Positions 17,045 through 24,728 of a DNA stretch of 64,000 bases are shown here, one piece after another; within the stretch, counting starts at the first letter, position 1; each line of letters opens with the position of its first letter. The stretch spans positions 29,674 through 93,673 of the forward strand of contig JAFUBX010000010.1 in NCBI GenBank assembly GCA_017459985.1, written 5' to 3'. The notes beneath the pieces are model-generated. The model saw only the letters and a list, made by a program, of their open reading frames with translations. It was not told the origin of the DNA and searched no databases. Both the position numbers and the translations under genes were made by a program. Source of the DNA: Parasporobacterium sp. (lineage in GTDB: Bacteria; Bacillota; Clostridia; Lachnospirales; Lachnospiraceae).

Positions 17045-18029
17045 AGATGCGTTCCGGAAGGAAATGGCTGAGGCCTTTGCCCATATCCTGGAAGAAAAGG
17101 GATTACAATGGAAAAAGGAATGGTCCGGCTTTGCCTCTGCTCCACAGAATGGAGTTACAAAAGCGAACTATAGGGGCTGCAATGCCTTCTGGCTTTCCAT
17201 CGTTGCCATGTCCAAAGGCTACACCGATCCGAGGTGGGTGACCATGCGGCAGATTCAGGATTTTGACGGCAGATACCATCCGAATGAAAAATGGCATCTG
17301 AAAAAGGGATCCAAAGCTTCTTATGTGGAATACTGGTATCCCTTGGACCAGAAGGAAAAGAAGGCTGTAACATGGCCTGAATACAGGGAGGCCTTAAAGA
17401 ACGGAAGAAAGCCGGATGAGTTCCGGTTATCTACCAGATATACGCCGGTCTTTAATGCCTGCGATATCGAAGGAATGCCACAGATCGAGGCACCGGTTCA
17501 GAATGATATTTCAGAAGATGAACTGATCAGGCTCTTAAGCGAAGGCATGGGAGTTAAGGTCTTGAATGATGGCGGGGACAAAGCCTATTATTCTCCGATG
17601 CAGGACATGATCCATCTTCCGGAAGCATCCGCATTTACCAGTGACTATGCTTACAATGCCACAGCGCTCCATGAACTGAGCCACGCCAGTGGGCACCCGT
17701 CCAGACTTAACCGTCCGCATGGCGCATTTTTCGGGACAGGCCAGTATGCCTATGAAGAACTGGTAGCGGAAATGAGTTCCTGTTTTATGGGAGTCAACCT
17801 GAATACAGAGTTGACACCGGAGCATATGGAGAACCATAAAGCGTATGTGCAGTCGTGGATCCAGAGCATCCGTGAAAAACCGGAGATGCTGGTAAAGGCA
17901 ATCAAAGACGCGCAGTCCGCCGCCGATTATATGGAATACAAGGCAGGACTGCTTCCGGAGCAGGAGTATGAAAAACGCAAAGGCACTGTCATGGAAGTGA
18001 AACCGAAGGAGAAGGAGCTGGAACGATAA
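17025..18029 (+). CDS. ArdC-like antirestriction protein (ssDNA-binding plus zincin metallopeptidase)
   Basis: 334 residues. The N-terminal ArdC-type ssDNA-binding domain (about 1-130) shows YRGCNAFWLSIVAMSKGY, DPRWVTMRQIQDF and WHLKKGSKASYVEYWYP. The C-terminal zincin domain has HELSHASGH (HExxH zinc site, about residues 220-228) with downstream acidic residues in EELVAEMSSCFMG. ArdC proteins protect incoming single-stranded conjugative DNA from restriction in the recipient. The position among early-entry genes fits that role. Start ATG 17025 follows GGAGGACA. The family call is firm; antirestriction activity is inferred. Confidence 0.85.
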   Translation: MSRPQNKDAFRKEMAEAFAHILEEKGLQWKKEWSGFASAPQNGVTKANYRGCNAFWLSIVAMSKGYTDPRWVTMRQIQDFDGRYHPNEKWHLKKGSKASYVEYWYPLDQKEKKAVTWPEYREALKNGRKPDEFRLSTRYTPVFNACDIEGMPQIEAPVQNDISEDELIRLLSEGMGVKVLNDGGDKAYYSPMQDMIHLPEASAFTSDYAYNATALHELSHASGHPSRLNRPHGAFFGTGQYAYEELVAEMSSCFMGVNLNTELTPEHMENHKAYVQSWIQSIREKPEMLVKAIKDAQSAADYMEYKAGLLPEQEYEKRKGTVMEVKPKEKELER

Positions 18030-18041
18030 CCGGATACGGAA

Positions 18042-18052
18042 TCGCACATTTC
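18042..18052 (+). promoter_or_regulatory. TCGCACATTT motif, left flank of cargo pocket
   Basis: TCGCACATTTC lies 13 bases after the ArdC-like stop. A direct copy (TCGCACATTTT) is at 21258-21268, after the kinase gene. The two copies bracket the treble-clef, TIR-like and kinase genes. Function unknown. Confidence 0.4.
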
Positions 18053-18109
18053 ACAGCGGAGTCAATCATCCGTATACTGATGAACAGCACGGAAAGGGGC
18101 TCATCAGCT

Positions 18110-19303
18110 ATGAAAATCTCACTGAAAGAAAAGCATCCGGAACTGGCAGGGGAGTGGTCCGAAAGGAACGCTCCTCTGAAGCCAGAGGATATTTCCTACG
18201 GATCCAACCGGATGGTCTGGTGGAAAGGAACATGCGGCCACGAATGGCAGGCAATCGTAAAAAACAGAAGCAATGGGGCAGGCTGTCCGATTTGCAGTAG
18301 CCGGACAGTAGTTCCCGGGCTGAATGATCTGGAAACGCTTTTCTCCCGGATTGCAGGAGAATGGTCGGAACGCAATAAGCAAGTAGAACCTTCCGATGTC
18401 CTGCCTTATTCCAACCGGAGGATCTGGTGGAAATGCGAGCATGGGCATGAATGGATCGCGCGGATCGCCGACCGTACTACCGGGCATGGCTGTCCCTACT
18501 GCTGCGGCAATACCTTTGAGGAAGGCATCAACGATCTGGAGACCTTACATCCGCAGATCGCAAAAATGTGGTCTGACCGGAACGGATACCTGAAACCATA
18601 CATGTTCAGCCCGAAATCCAGGGATCTGGTCTGGTGGCAGTGCCCGGAATGCGGCCATGAATGGCAGGGAGTGATCGCAACTGTTGTTAACGGTCCCGGC
18701 TGCCATGTCTGTAATGGACTGAAGACAGCTGCTGGTATTAATGATCTTGCAACAACAGATCCGGAGTTGGCGGCGGAATGGAACCATGAAAGGAATGACC
18801 GGAAGCCTGAGACTGTACAGCGAAATGCGTTGTGGACAGTCTGGTGGAAGGGAAGATGCGGCCATGAATGGCGAGCCAGAATTATGGACAGGGCAGTTCA
18901 CGGAGAAGGCTGTAAAATCTGTGAAGCACAGTTTCAGGAAGCACTGCCGTTGCTGCTTATGATCTTTTATGCGAAGAAAATGGAACTGCAGATGTTTTCC
19001 AAAGACGTAAAGGCAACCGGTCTGGAACTGGAGATATATCTTCCTGAAATCAGCCTGGCTGTGGAGTTTGGCAGGGAAAAGTCGGAAGAAGCGAAACAGC
19101 GCGAAAACGTGAAAGATTATCTTTGCAGGAAAAAAGGGATTATGCTAGTCAGGATCGCAGAATGGAGCACAGAACCGGAATTAGCTGACAAGATACTGCA
19201 GGCTTTTGCTGCAGCTGATATCTTTATCAGAACAGACAAAGAGGCCGACCTTGCAATCGTAAGACACAGATATTTTACATGGCTGGAACATAAGAAGGAT
19301 TGA
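18110..19303 (+). CDS. Treble-clef zinc-ribbon repeat protein with nuclease-like C-terminus
   Basis: 397 residues from ATG 18110 (GGAAAGGGG upstream; the ATG at 18080 has no Shine-Dalgarno). Four tandem units of about 68 residues follow the DUF4379/probable zinc-ribbon pattern, each with EWSERN-like, VWWKGTCGHEW-like and GCPIC-like elements supplying paired cysteines and a histidine. The last about 125 residues match the restriction-endonuclease-like domain often fused to these ribbons (LEIYLPEISLAVEF, then LCRKKGIMLVRIAE). Glu replaces the usual Asp of the EIDIYIP strand and the EYDG motif is EFGR, so activity is doubtful. A paralogue lies at 53699. Probably DNA-binding; role unknown. Confidence 0.75.
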   Translation: MKISLKEKHPELAGEWSERNAPLKPEDISYGSNRMVWWKGTCGHEWQAIVKNRSNGAGCPICSSRTVVPGLNDLETLFSRIAGEWSERNKQVEPSDVLPYSNRRIWWKCEHGHEWIARIADRTTGHGCPYCCGNTFEEGINDLETLHPQIAKMWSDRNGYLKPYMFSPKSRDLVWWQCPECGHEWQGVIATVVNGPGCHVCNGLKTAAGINDLATTDPELAAEWNHERNDRKPETVQRNALWTVWWKGRCGHEWRARIMDRAVHGEGCKICEAQFQEALPLLLMIFYAKKMELQMFSKDVKATGLELEIYLPEISLAVEFGREKSEEAKQRENVKDYLCRKKGIMLVRIAEWSTEPELADKILQAFAAADIFIRTDKEADLAIVRHRYFTWLEHKKD

Positions 19304-19360
19304 AATCCAGCCGGGAAAGACCGATAATATGAAAACCACATGATTAAGGAGGTTTTTCAT

Positions 19361-19591
19361 ATGGACAGATATGTACCGATCAACAAGCGCAGTAAGCGTG
19401 AACAGAAAGAATTCTATTCCTCGCAGAGAACAACTTGGAACGGATTGAATCCGGTAACCCGTATCGTACCAAACGGAAAAGGTTATAACAGAAACAAGCT
19501 CAAAGTGGAGGAAAGACGAAACAGCAGGAGGTCAAATGATTATGGATCACCTGCTGTTTTTGTTTGTGGAGAAATATGCTTTGGATTATAA
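19361..19591 (+). CDS. Small conserved ICE protein
   Basis: 76 residues from ATG 19361, with AAGGAGG eight bases upstream. The N-terminal part (MDRYVPINKRSKREQKEFY, then TTWNGLNPVTRIVP) resembles a short basic protein I recognise from Clostridia ICEs, which usually ends near the NRNKLK segment. The last about 20 residues run through a terminator hairpin and another small frame, so the C-terminus may be an extension acquired when cargo inserted. Function unknown. Confidence 0.6.
   Translation: MDRYVPINKRSKREQKEFYSSQRTTWNGLNPVTRIVPNGKGYNRNKLKVEERRNSRRSNDYGSPAVFVCGEICFGL
19521..19561 (+). terminator. Likely terminator overlapping the end of the small ICE gene
   Basis: ACAGCAGG at 19521-19528 pairs with CCTGCTGT at 19550-19557, followed by a T-rich stretch (TTTTTGTTTG). 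It would end transfer-gene transcription before the AT-rich TIR-like cargo. Confidence 0.6.
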
Positions 19592-19658
19592 TGAGATCAA
19601 TCAGTATTTACCAGGATGGTTTGTTAGAAAAAGGAAAGGCAGGTTTACATTGATGTGA
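19536..19658 (+). CDS. Possible 40-residue small protein
   Basis: AGGAGGTCAA precedes ATG 19536, a strong Shine-Dalgarno with short spacing. The product has a hydrophobic start (MDHLLFLFVEKYALDY) and a basic end (FVRKRKGRF). It lies in a different frame from the 19361 gene and inside the terminator hairpin. It could be a gene remnant at the cargo insertion point. Confidence 0.35.
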   Translation: MIMDHLLFLFVEKYALDYNEINQYLPGWFVRKRKGRFTLM

Positions 19659-19695
19659 AGGATGCGTTGGATATAATTCACTTATTGTTCGATAG

Positions 19696-19709
19696 TATAC
19701 TGTACAGTA
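19696..19709 (+). promoter_or_regulatory. Candidate -10 and 12-bp palindromic operator before the TIR-like gene
   Basis: TATACT at 19696-19701 overlaps TACTGTACAGTA, a perfect 12-bp palindrome at 19698-19709, 34 bp before the TIR-like start. No good -35 hexamer at 17 bp was found. The overlap suggests repressor control of the cargo pair; the repressor is not identified. Confidence 0.35.
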
Positions 19710-19742
19710 CTTTGAATAAAGAAATGGAGTAAAGACCCTAAA

Positions 19743-20744
19743 ATGACTATTATAGAAAAAATCGATGACACCATTATTGCGTTAGAACACAAAAAGCTCT
19801 CAGACTTACTTCCGGTAGTATGTTCATTGGCGTTAGATTTTTCTGATGCAGAAGGTTTTTGCTTTTTCTCATTTTGGGGAAAACCTGTTTTTAAAGATAG
19901 TAATCAGAAAATGAACTACGATGATATAGAACGAAGTTTAGCCGAAATTGGAATAACCAATACCGATGATAGAAGGAAAATGCTACAGATTTCTTTCGAA
20001 AAATATATGTCATCAAGAACTATTAATAAAGACAAGGTATGCATGTACACTGCGAAAGAATTGGAGGATGTTTGTGATCAATATGAAGATATGATTAACA
20101 ACTGCGATACACCAAAAAATCTGCATCCAGTAGATTTGTATTTTAGAAGTCAAGAAAATGAAGCACTAAAATCGAAACTAATACTTCAACGCGCTGATAT
20201 TGAAAGGCAGTATGCTTTGTTGAGAAGTCAAATGGCGGAAAAATTAAATCTATATAGAATTCAAGCAAAAAACGTTGAAAGAAAGCAGGAAATTAATAAC
20301 GCAATGTCTACTTCGAAAAAAGTATTTATTATTCATGGACATAATGAAGCCAAAAAATTAGAACTAGAAAAAATGATTAAAGAATTTGATTTGACTCCTG
20401 TAATCCTTAGCGAACAACCAAGTCAAGGGATGACAATCATTGAGAAGTTTGAACACTTTGCTTCGGAATGTGGTTTTGCATTTGCGTTGTTTACCCCGGA
20501 TGATATTGTCAGTGATAAAAATGGTAAACAATATTTTCAAGCAAGACCAAACGTTATATTTGAATTGGGTTGGTTTTATTCTTATTTGGGAAGATCAAAA
20601 GTATGCATATTGAGTCAGGCAAGTGAAAAAAACACAATATTCTCTGATTTACAAGGGGTAATGAGAATTCAATTTGATAACGATATAAGTGAGCGTTTTA
20701 TAGAGATTAAACGCGAGCTAGAATCAGCTGGAATGATAAAATGA
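19743..20744 (+). CDS. TIR-like nucleotide-binding effector protein
   Basis: 333 residues. Residues 1-190 are mostly helical with no recognised motif. Residues 193-333 match the TIR-like predicted nucleotide-binding domain (PF10137/CAP12-TIR type): KVFIIHGHNEAKK, LSEQPSQGMTIIEKFE (Glu234/Glu237), FALFTPDD, QARPNVIFELGWFYSYLGR (Glu274) and a C-terminal IKRELESAGM. Such domains act as NAD-consuming or nucleotide-sensing effectors in antiphage systems (CBASS and Pycsar variants and stand-alone genes). No cyclase is nearby. The gene is clearly richer in A+T than its neighbours, suggesting separate acquisition. Its stop overlaps the next start by ATGA. Confidence 0.82.
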   Translation: MTIIEKIDDTIIALEHKKLSDLLPVVCSLALDFSDAEGFCFFSFWGKPVFKDSNQKMNYDDIERSLAEIGITNTDDRRKMLQISFEKYMSSRTINKDKVCMYTAKELEDVCDQYEDMINNCDTPKNLHPVDLYFRSQENEALKSKLILQRADIERQYALLRSQMAEKLNLYRIQAKNVERKQEINNAMSTSKKVFIIHGHNEAKKLELEKMIKEFDLTPVILSEQPSQGMTIIEKFEHFASECGFAFALFTPDDIVSDKNGKQYFQARPNVIFELGWFYSYLGRSKVCILSQASEKNTIFSDLQGVMRIQFDNDISERFIEIKRELESAGMIK

Positions 20745-21256
20745 TATTATCAAATGAGATGGTGGGAAAGCGAATAATTATTATTGGTAGTCCTGGTTCA
20801 GGCAAGAGCACTTTTGCAAGGAAGTTAAGAGACAAGACTGGGCTCCCGTTATTTTATTTGGATTTGCTTTTTCATCAGCCTGACCGGACAACTGTGAGCA
20901 ATGAGAAGTTTGACGAAGAACTCAAAAGGATAATAGAAAAAGATGAGTGGATCATCGACGGGAATTATCAGAGGACTCTGCCGCTAAGGTTTGAAATGTG
21001 TACAGATGTTTTTTTCTTCGATCTTCCTTTGAATGAGTGCCTTGAAGGGGTTACATCAAGAATAGGGCAAGTCCGAGAGGATATGCCCTGGGTAGAACAG
21101 AAATTTGACGCAGAATTCAGGCAATATATCATCGACTTCCCAAAGGATCAGTTGCCAAAGATTTACAGTTTGATCGATCAATATAAGGATAAACGTATAA
21201 TAACAATATTCCGGTCAAGAGACGATGCTGAAGAGTGGATTTCGCAGGAGAGATAA
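20741..21256 (+). CDS. Adenylate-kinase-like P-loop protein (FlaR/topology-modulation type)
   Basis: 171 residues with Walker A GSPGSGKS (16-23), the segment LPLFYLDLLFHQPDR and WIIDGNYQRTLPLRFEMCTDVFFFDLP typical of the small kinases annotated as DNA topology modulation protein or shikimate/adenylate-kinase-like proteins. The ATG overlaps the TIR-like stop, so the two genes are translationally coupled. It is less AT-rich than the TIR-like gene. Substrate unknown; a mono-nucleotide kinase activity feeding or counteracting the TIR-like partner is speculation. Confidence 0.75.
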   Translation: MILSNEMVGKRIIIIGSPGSGKSTFARKLRDKTGLPLFYLDLLFHQPDRTTVSNEKFDEELKRIIEKDEWIIDGNYQRTLPLRFEMCTDVFFFDLPLNECLEGVTSRIGQVREDMPWVEQKFDAEFRQYIIDFPKDQLPKIYSLIDQYKDKRIITIFRSRDDAEEWISQER

Positions 21257-21257
21257 T

Positions 21258-21268
21258 TCGCACATTTT
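21258..21268 (+). promoter_or_regulatory. TCGCACATTT motif, right flank of cargo pocket
   Basis: TCGCACATTTT follows directly after the kinase gene, in the same orientation as the copy at 18042. See that entry. Confidence 0.4.
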
Positions 21269-21317
21269 ACTTTTCTTCAGAAACGAAATACAATCCCGAA
21301 AAAGGAGGGTTGCTGTT

Positions 21318-21470
21318 ATGAGGAAGAAAAAGTACAGAGTGCAGGTAAAGCTGAATCCCAAGGAACTGCGTGTGCTGCTTGAAGGAATGATGTGGTTCCG
21401 GAACCAGGTGATCAGGACCGGAGGACCAACAGAAGATATCGATGAGTTCCTTCTCAGGATCATGAAATAA
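21318..21470 (+). CDS. 50-residue conserved ICE protein, paralogue of the 25500 gene
   Basis: ATG 21318 follows AAAGGAGGG. The 50 residues contain LLEGMMWFRNQVIR, then PTEDIDEFLLRIM, matching the pattern GM-x2-FRN-x2-IR-x3-PTED-[IV]-D-x2-LL-x-I shared with the small protein at 25500. It resembles the DUF5720-like small proteins found near relaxase and VirD4 genes in Clostridia ICEs. Function unknown. Confidence 0.65.
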   Translation: MRKKKYRVQVKLNPKELRVLLEGMMWFRNQVIRTGGPTEDIDEFLLRIMK

Positions 21471-21491
21471 CTGAATACCGAATGTTTACAT

Positions 21492-21525
21492 ACCGCAGAG
21501 ATCAGAAGATCCCTGCGGTTTTATT
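21492..21525 (+). terminator. Terminator-like hairpin
   Basis: ACCGCAG-A-GATC-AGAA-GATC-C-CTGCGGT followed by TTTATT, a long stem with one mismatch. It lies between the 50-residue gene and the primase operon. Confidence 0.7.
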
Positions 21526-21559
21526 ATGCCCCAAATTATGACTCAGGGAGGAGAAAGAG

Positions 21560-21796
21560 ATGTCATTGAACAAGGCAATTGAACATGGAAAGGAATGGAG
21601 AAAACCCTATTGCAGGGAAAACGGAACTTATGAAAAGGCGGTAAGCAAGGCCTGCAGGAATCACGGCGGATGTATGTGGTGTTTGGGAAACCGGCTTTAT
21701 AAATACAGGAAAAAAGAGGGAGCTGCAAAGCAGGCTCTGAAAGAGTGGCTGAGATTTCCGGAACCTAAGCAGGAGGTGATGCTATGCCATATATAG
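21560..21796 (+). CDS. Small conserved Cys-containing ICE protein
   Basis: 78 residues beginning MSLNKAIEHGKEWRKPY, with ACRNHGGCMWCLGNRLYKYRKKE. It belongs to a group of short hypothetical proteins common in Clostridia ICEs and phages with the CRNHGxCxWC motif, possibly binding zinc. RBS GGGAGGAGAAAGAG. It overlaps the primase gene by 13 bases. Function unknown. Confidence 0.7.
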   Translation: MSLNKAIEHGKEWRKPYCRENGTYEKAVSKACRNHGGCMWCLGNRLYKYRKKEGAAKQALKEWLRFPEPKQEVMLCHI

Positions 21797-22728
21797 AACC
21801 GGAGGCACTGCAGGAGGCAAGAAGTATGGATCTTCTGACATGGCTGAGAATGAATGAACCAAATAATCTAGTGCATGTATCCGGCAATACCTTCTGCACA
21901 GCGGAGCATGATTCGCTCAAGATCAGCAACGGAAAATGGTACTGGTTTTCCAGAGGGATCGGAGGTGTATCGGCGCTTGATTATCTAATCAAAGTAAAAG
22001 AGATACCTCTTCCTCAGGCAGTGCAGATGATAGCAGGATCTGCAGAAGTCAATTATAAGATCCCATATCAGCGGACTGAAGCGAAGCAGCCAAGGAAATT
22101 GCTGATCCCGGAACTGGAACGGTATCCGGTCAGGGCAAAGAACTATCTGCGAAGCCGTGGGATCAGTCCGCAGGTCATTGACTATGGTCTATCCCACAGT
22201 CTGATCTTTGAAACGAAGGATTACCACAATGTCATGTTTGTCGGATACGACAGCGAAGGCCGGGCAAGATATGCTGCGTTGCGAGGAACCGGATCTGCAT
22301 ATAAGGGGGAGGTGACCGGAAGTGACAAACACTATTCCTTCTCCATATGTGAAAGCAGCCATCCAAAAGAATTGCATCTTTTTGAGGCAGCAATCGATCT
22401 TTTAAGTTATGCCACGCTGGAGGAGGTGAATGGGAGGGACTGGAGACAGGATGCACTTTTATCTCTTGCGGGAGTGTTTGCCGCAAAACGCAGCAATGTT
22501 GTCCCGGTAGCTTTGCAGACATTCCTGGCTGGTCATCCGGATATAAAAGTGATCCATCTGCATCTCGATAATGATGAAGTGGGAAGGGGAGCAGCAGAAG
22601 GAATCATGAATGGACTTGGAGACCGGTACCAGGTTTTAAATGAACCGCCGGAGACCGGCAAGGATGTCAATGAGCATCTGATGAACCGGATCAGAAATAC
22701 GAGAAGAAAGGAGGTGCCGGAGCGATGA
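21784..22728 (+). CDS. TOPRIM/DUF3991 DNA primase-like protein
   Basis: 314 residues. The N-terminal part has a zinc-finger-like CHC2-related or DUF3991 region (ARSMDLLTWLRM, then FCTAEHDSLKISNGKWYWFSRGIGGVSALDYL). The C-terminal TOPRIM-like fold shows LHLFEAAIDLLSYATL, VIHLHLDNDEVGRGAAEGI (the DxD-type metal motif is LDND) and GKDVNEHL. The family includes TraP-like primases that prime the transferred strand in the recipient. The stop overlaps the next small gene by ATGA. It belongs to the mobilisation operon. Confidence 0.85.
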   Translation: MPYIEPEALQEARSMDLLTWLRMNEPNNLVHVSGNTFCTAEHDSLKISNGKWYWFSRGIGGVSALDYLIKVKEIPLPQAVQMIAGSAEVNYKIPYQRTEAKQPRKLLIPELERYPVRAKNYLRSRGISPQVIDYGLSHSLIFETKDYHNVMFVGYDSEGRARYAALRGTGSAYKGEVTGSDKHYSFSICESSHPKELHLFEAAIDLLSYATLEEVNGRDWRQDALLSLAGVFAAKRSNVVPVALQTFLAGHPDIKVIHLHLDNDEVGRGAAEGIMNGLGDRYQVLNEPPETGKDVNEHLMNRIRNTRRKEVPER

Positions 22729-22823
22729 AGGAAGTATCTTACAATGATAAGATTTCTCTTTTTGAGAGGCTGAAAAGCTATCAGGATGCAGTCAAAGACA
22801 GCCAGACAAAAGAGGAAAAATGA
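22725..22823 (+). CDS. 32-residue small protein coupled to the primase
   Basis: ATG 22725 overlaps the primase stop (ATGA). The product is a charged helix (SYNDKISLFERLKSYQDAVK) ending KEEK. It is immediately upstream of the candidate oriT. Coupling makes translation likely. Function unknown. Confidence 0.5.
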   Translation: MKEVSYNDKISLFERLKSYQDAVKDSQTKEEK

Positions 22824-22836
22824 ATCTCAAGATAGA

Positions 22837-22945
22837 CGCAAAAGGGTTGCGGCATTATCTTAGCAAGCATCGCCCTTTTACGTAAGGGCAGCTTGTTGGG
22901 AAATCCCAAACCCTTTTGCGCCTCCTGAGAGTCGTGTGCACACCG
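22837..22945 (+). other. Candidate origin of transfer (oriT)
   Basis: A nested set of inverted repeats lies just upstream of mobC and the relaxase gene. The outer arms CGCAAAAGGGTT (22837-22848) and AACCCTTTTGCG (22909-22920) are a perfect 12-bp match. An inner imperfect hairpin is AAGC-ATC-GCCCTT with AAGGGC-A-GCTT (22865-22894), and a third is TTGGG-AAAT-CCCAA (22896-22909). A GTGTGCACAC palindrome follows at about 22934. Location and structure fit an oriT of the MobC/MOBP relaxase type. The nick site cannot be assigned from sequence alone. Confidence 0.6.
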
Positions 22946-22969
22946 CGCACGGAAGTTGAAAGGAGAAAG

Positions 22970-23284
22970 ATGACAGAAAGAAAATACAAACTGACGGTGA
23001 CACTGTCCGAGAAGGAATATCTGAAGCTGAACCAGTTGAAGAAAAAAACAGGGCTGAGCACGCAGGCATATTTTCTGAAACTGTTTCATGATATCAGGCC
23101 GAAGGAAAGACCCTCCGAAGATTTCTTCGAGGTGCTGAGCAGCCTCAGGCGGATCGGTAACAACCTGAGACAGGTCGCACTGAAAGCTAATGCGATCGGG
23201 TTTATTGATACAAAAAAGTACTGGGAGAACGTGGACGAACTCGACAGTGTGATCAGCGAACTGAAAGATTTTATGATGCAGTAA
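22970..23284 (+). CDS. mobC: MobC-like mobilisation accessory protein
   Basis: 104 residues from ATG 22970 (AAAGGAGAAAG upstream). It has a ribbon-helix-helix-type N-terminus (YKLTVTLSEKEYLKLNQLKKKTGLS) and the MobC signature LRRIGNNLRQVALKANAIG. MobC proteins bind oriT and help the relaxase open the DNA. The gene lies between the candidate oriT and the relaxase, as expected. Confidence 0.88.
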   Translation: MTERKYKLTVTLSEKEYLKLNQLKKKTGLSTQAYFLKLFHDIRPKERPSEDFFEVLSSLRRIGNNLRQVALKANAIGFIDTKKYWENVDELDSVISELKDFMMQ

Positions 23285-23297
23285 AGGGGGTAAGAGA

Positions 23298-24728
23298 ATA
23301 GCAACCACATCGTTATGGCGTGTGCACGGAAACATCGGGAAAGTGATCCTGTATGCTGAAAACCCAGACAAAACTTCCGTGCAGGAAACAGTGCTGGCTG
23401 CCAGAGCAAAGCCGGAGGAGATGCTTGGTGATGTGATCGATTATATAGCCAGGGGCAATGCAACCGATGGAAGGAAGCTGATATCCGGCATCAACTGCTC
23501 TCCGGACAAGGCACGGTTGCAGATGATCGAAACAAAGAAGCGTTTTGGCAAGACTGGAGGCGTGATCGCCTATCACGGGTACCAGTCTTTTGCGGAGGGA
23601 GAAGTGAACCCGGTGCAGGCGCATCTGATCGGAGTGGAACTGGCAAACAGGCTGTGGGGTGATGCCTATGAGGTGCTTGTGGCAACGCATATTGATAAGG
23701 CATCCCATATCCATAATCATTTTGTGCTGAACACGGTTTCTTTTGTTGACGGAAGGAAATATCACAGAACAAAGGATGATTATCGGAAAATGCAGGCAGA
23801 GTCCGACGCCCTGTGCAAAGAATACGGTCTCTCGGTCATCCGGCACCCGGAAGGAAAAGGAAAAAACTACAGCGAATGGTCAGCGGAGAAGAATGGAAAG
23901 CCGACCTACAGGAGTATGGTGAGAAAAGATATTGACGCGGCTGTCAGAGCTTCTCTGACTGAAAAGGAGTTCTTTGTGTTTCTGGAGAAGCGGGGGTATG
24001 AATTCAAGCTGTATGCAATGAGCGGGAAGGAACTGGAGCGGCCGTCACTGAAACCGGAAGGCGCGGAACGGTTCTTCCGGTTTGACCGGTTGGGAGAGGA
24101 ATACAGCCTGGATGAGATCCGGGAGCGTATTCTGGAAAATATCAGAAGAGAAGTACCGTTCCCAGAGGAGGAGCGACAGAAGATTTTGCAATACCGAAGG
24201 GAACATCCGCCGCACACAAAAGCCAAAGGCCTGGCAGCGCTATACTATTATTACTGCTATGAACTCCATATTATTGTGAAGTTTCCGGCATCTGCAAGGC
24301 AGGTGTCCTTTTTTATGCGTGAAGATATCCGGAAGCTGGAGAAACTGGACGCACAGGTACGGTTTCTGGGAGAGAACCATATCGAAACTGAGCGTGATCT
24401 TTATCAGTACCGGACACAGGCGAAGGAACGGATCCGGGTTCTTGAGTGGGAACGCCAGGTGCAGAGAAATATCCTGAAACGGGATGTCAGGGCATCAAAG
24501 ATTCCGGAGCAGATCGCCACAAAGCAGAAAATAGCCGGGATCACCAAGGAAATAGGGTGGCTCAGAAAGAGTCTTACCATCTGCGACAGCGTGGAAAAAC
24601 GCTCCGGGCAGATGGCAAAGGAACTGGAGGAGTTAAACAATTCATTAGCAGAGAGAGGAGAACAGAAGAATGAGCAGTTCAGGAGACGCAGCGGAACAGG
24701 TCGTGAGGATGTCCCTAAACGGCATTGA
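23298..24728 (+). CDS. MOBP-type relaxase
   Basis: About 476 residues. It nicks one strand at oriT and pilots it into the recipient. The catalytic region has the HxD-HIHNHFVLN three-histidine motif (THIDKASHIHNHFVLNTVSF) preceded by KTGGVIAYHGYQSF. The C-terminal 150 residues are coiled-coil-like. The conserved relaxase N-terminus (ATTSLWRVHGNIGK) is encoded upstream of the first canonical start (GTG 23322). The codon at 23298, 7 bases after AAGGGGGT, is ATA. I therefore suggest initiation at ATA 23298; initiation at GTG 23322 would lose 8 conserved residues. It overlaps the PcfB-like gene by 59 bases. Confidence 0.88.
   Translation: MATTSLWRVHGNIGKVILYAENPDKTSVQETVLAARAKPEEMLGDVIDYIARGNATDGRKLISGINCSPDKARLQMIETKKRFGKTGGVIAYHGYQSFAEGEVNPVQAHLIGVELANRLWGDAYEVLVATHIDKASHIHNHFVLNTVSFVDGRKYHRTKDDYRKMQAESDALCKEYGLSVIRHPEGKGKNYSEWSAEKNGKPTYRSMVRKDIDAAVRASLTEKEFFVFLEKRGYEFKLYAMSGKELERPSLKPEGAERFFRFDRLGEEYSLDEIRERILENIRREVPFPEEERQKILQYRREHPPHTKAKGLAALYYYYCYELHIIVKFPASARQVSFFMREDIRKLEKLDAQVRFLGENHIETERDLYQYRTQAKERIRVLEWERQVQRNILKRDVRASKIPEQIATKQKIAGITKEIGWLRKSLTICDSVEKRSGQMAKELEELNNSLAERGEQKNEQFRRRSGTGREDVPKRH

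Noticed and set aside
22820-22885. 21-codon frame overlapping the small gene after the primase (ATGA overlap)
   Set aside because: Lies inside the inverted repeats of the candidate oriT and is very short; not enough support for a gene.
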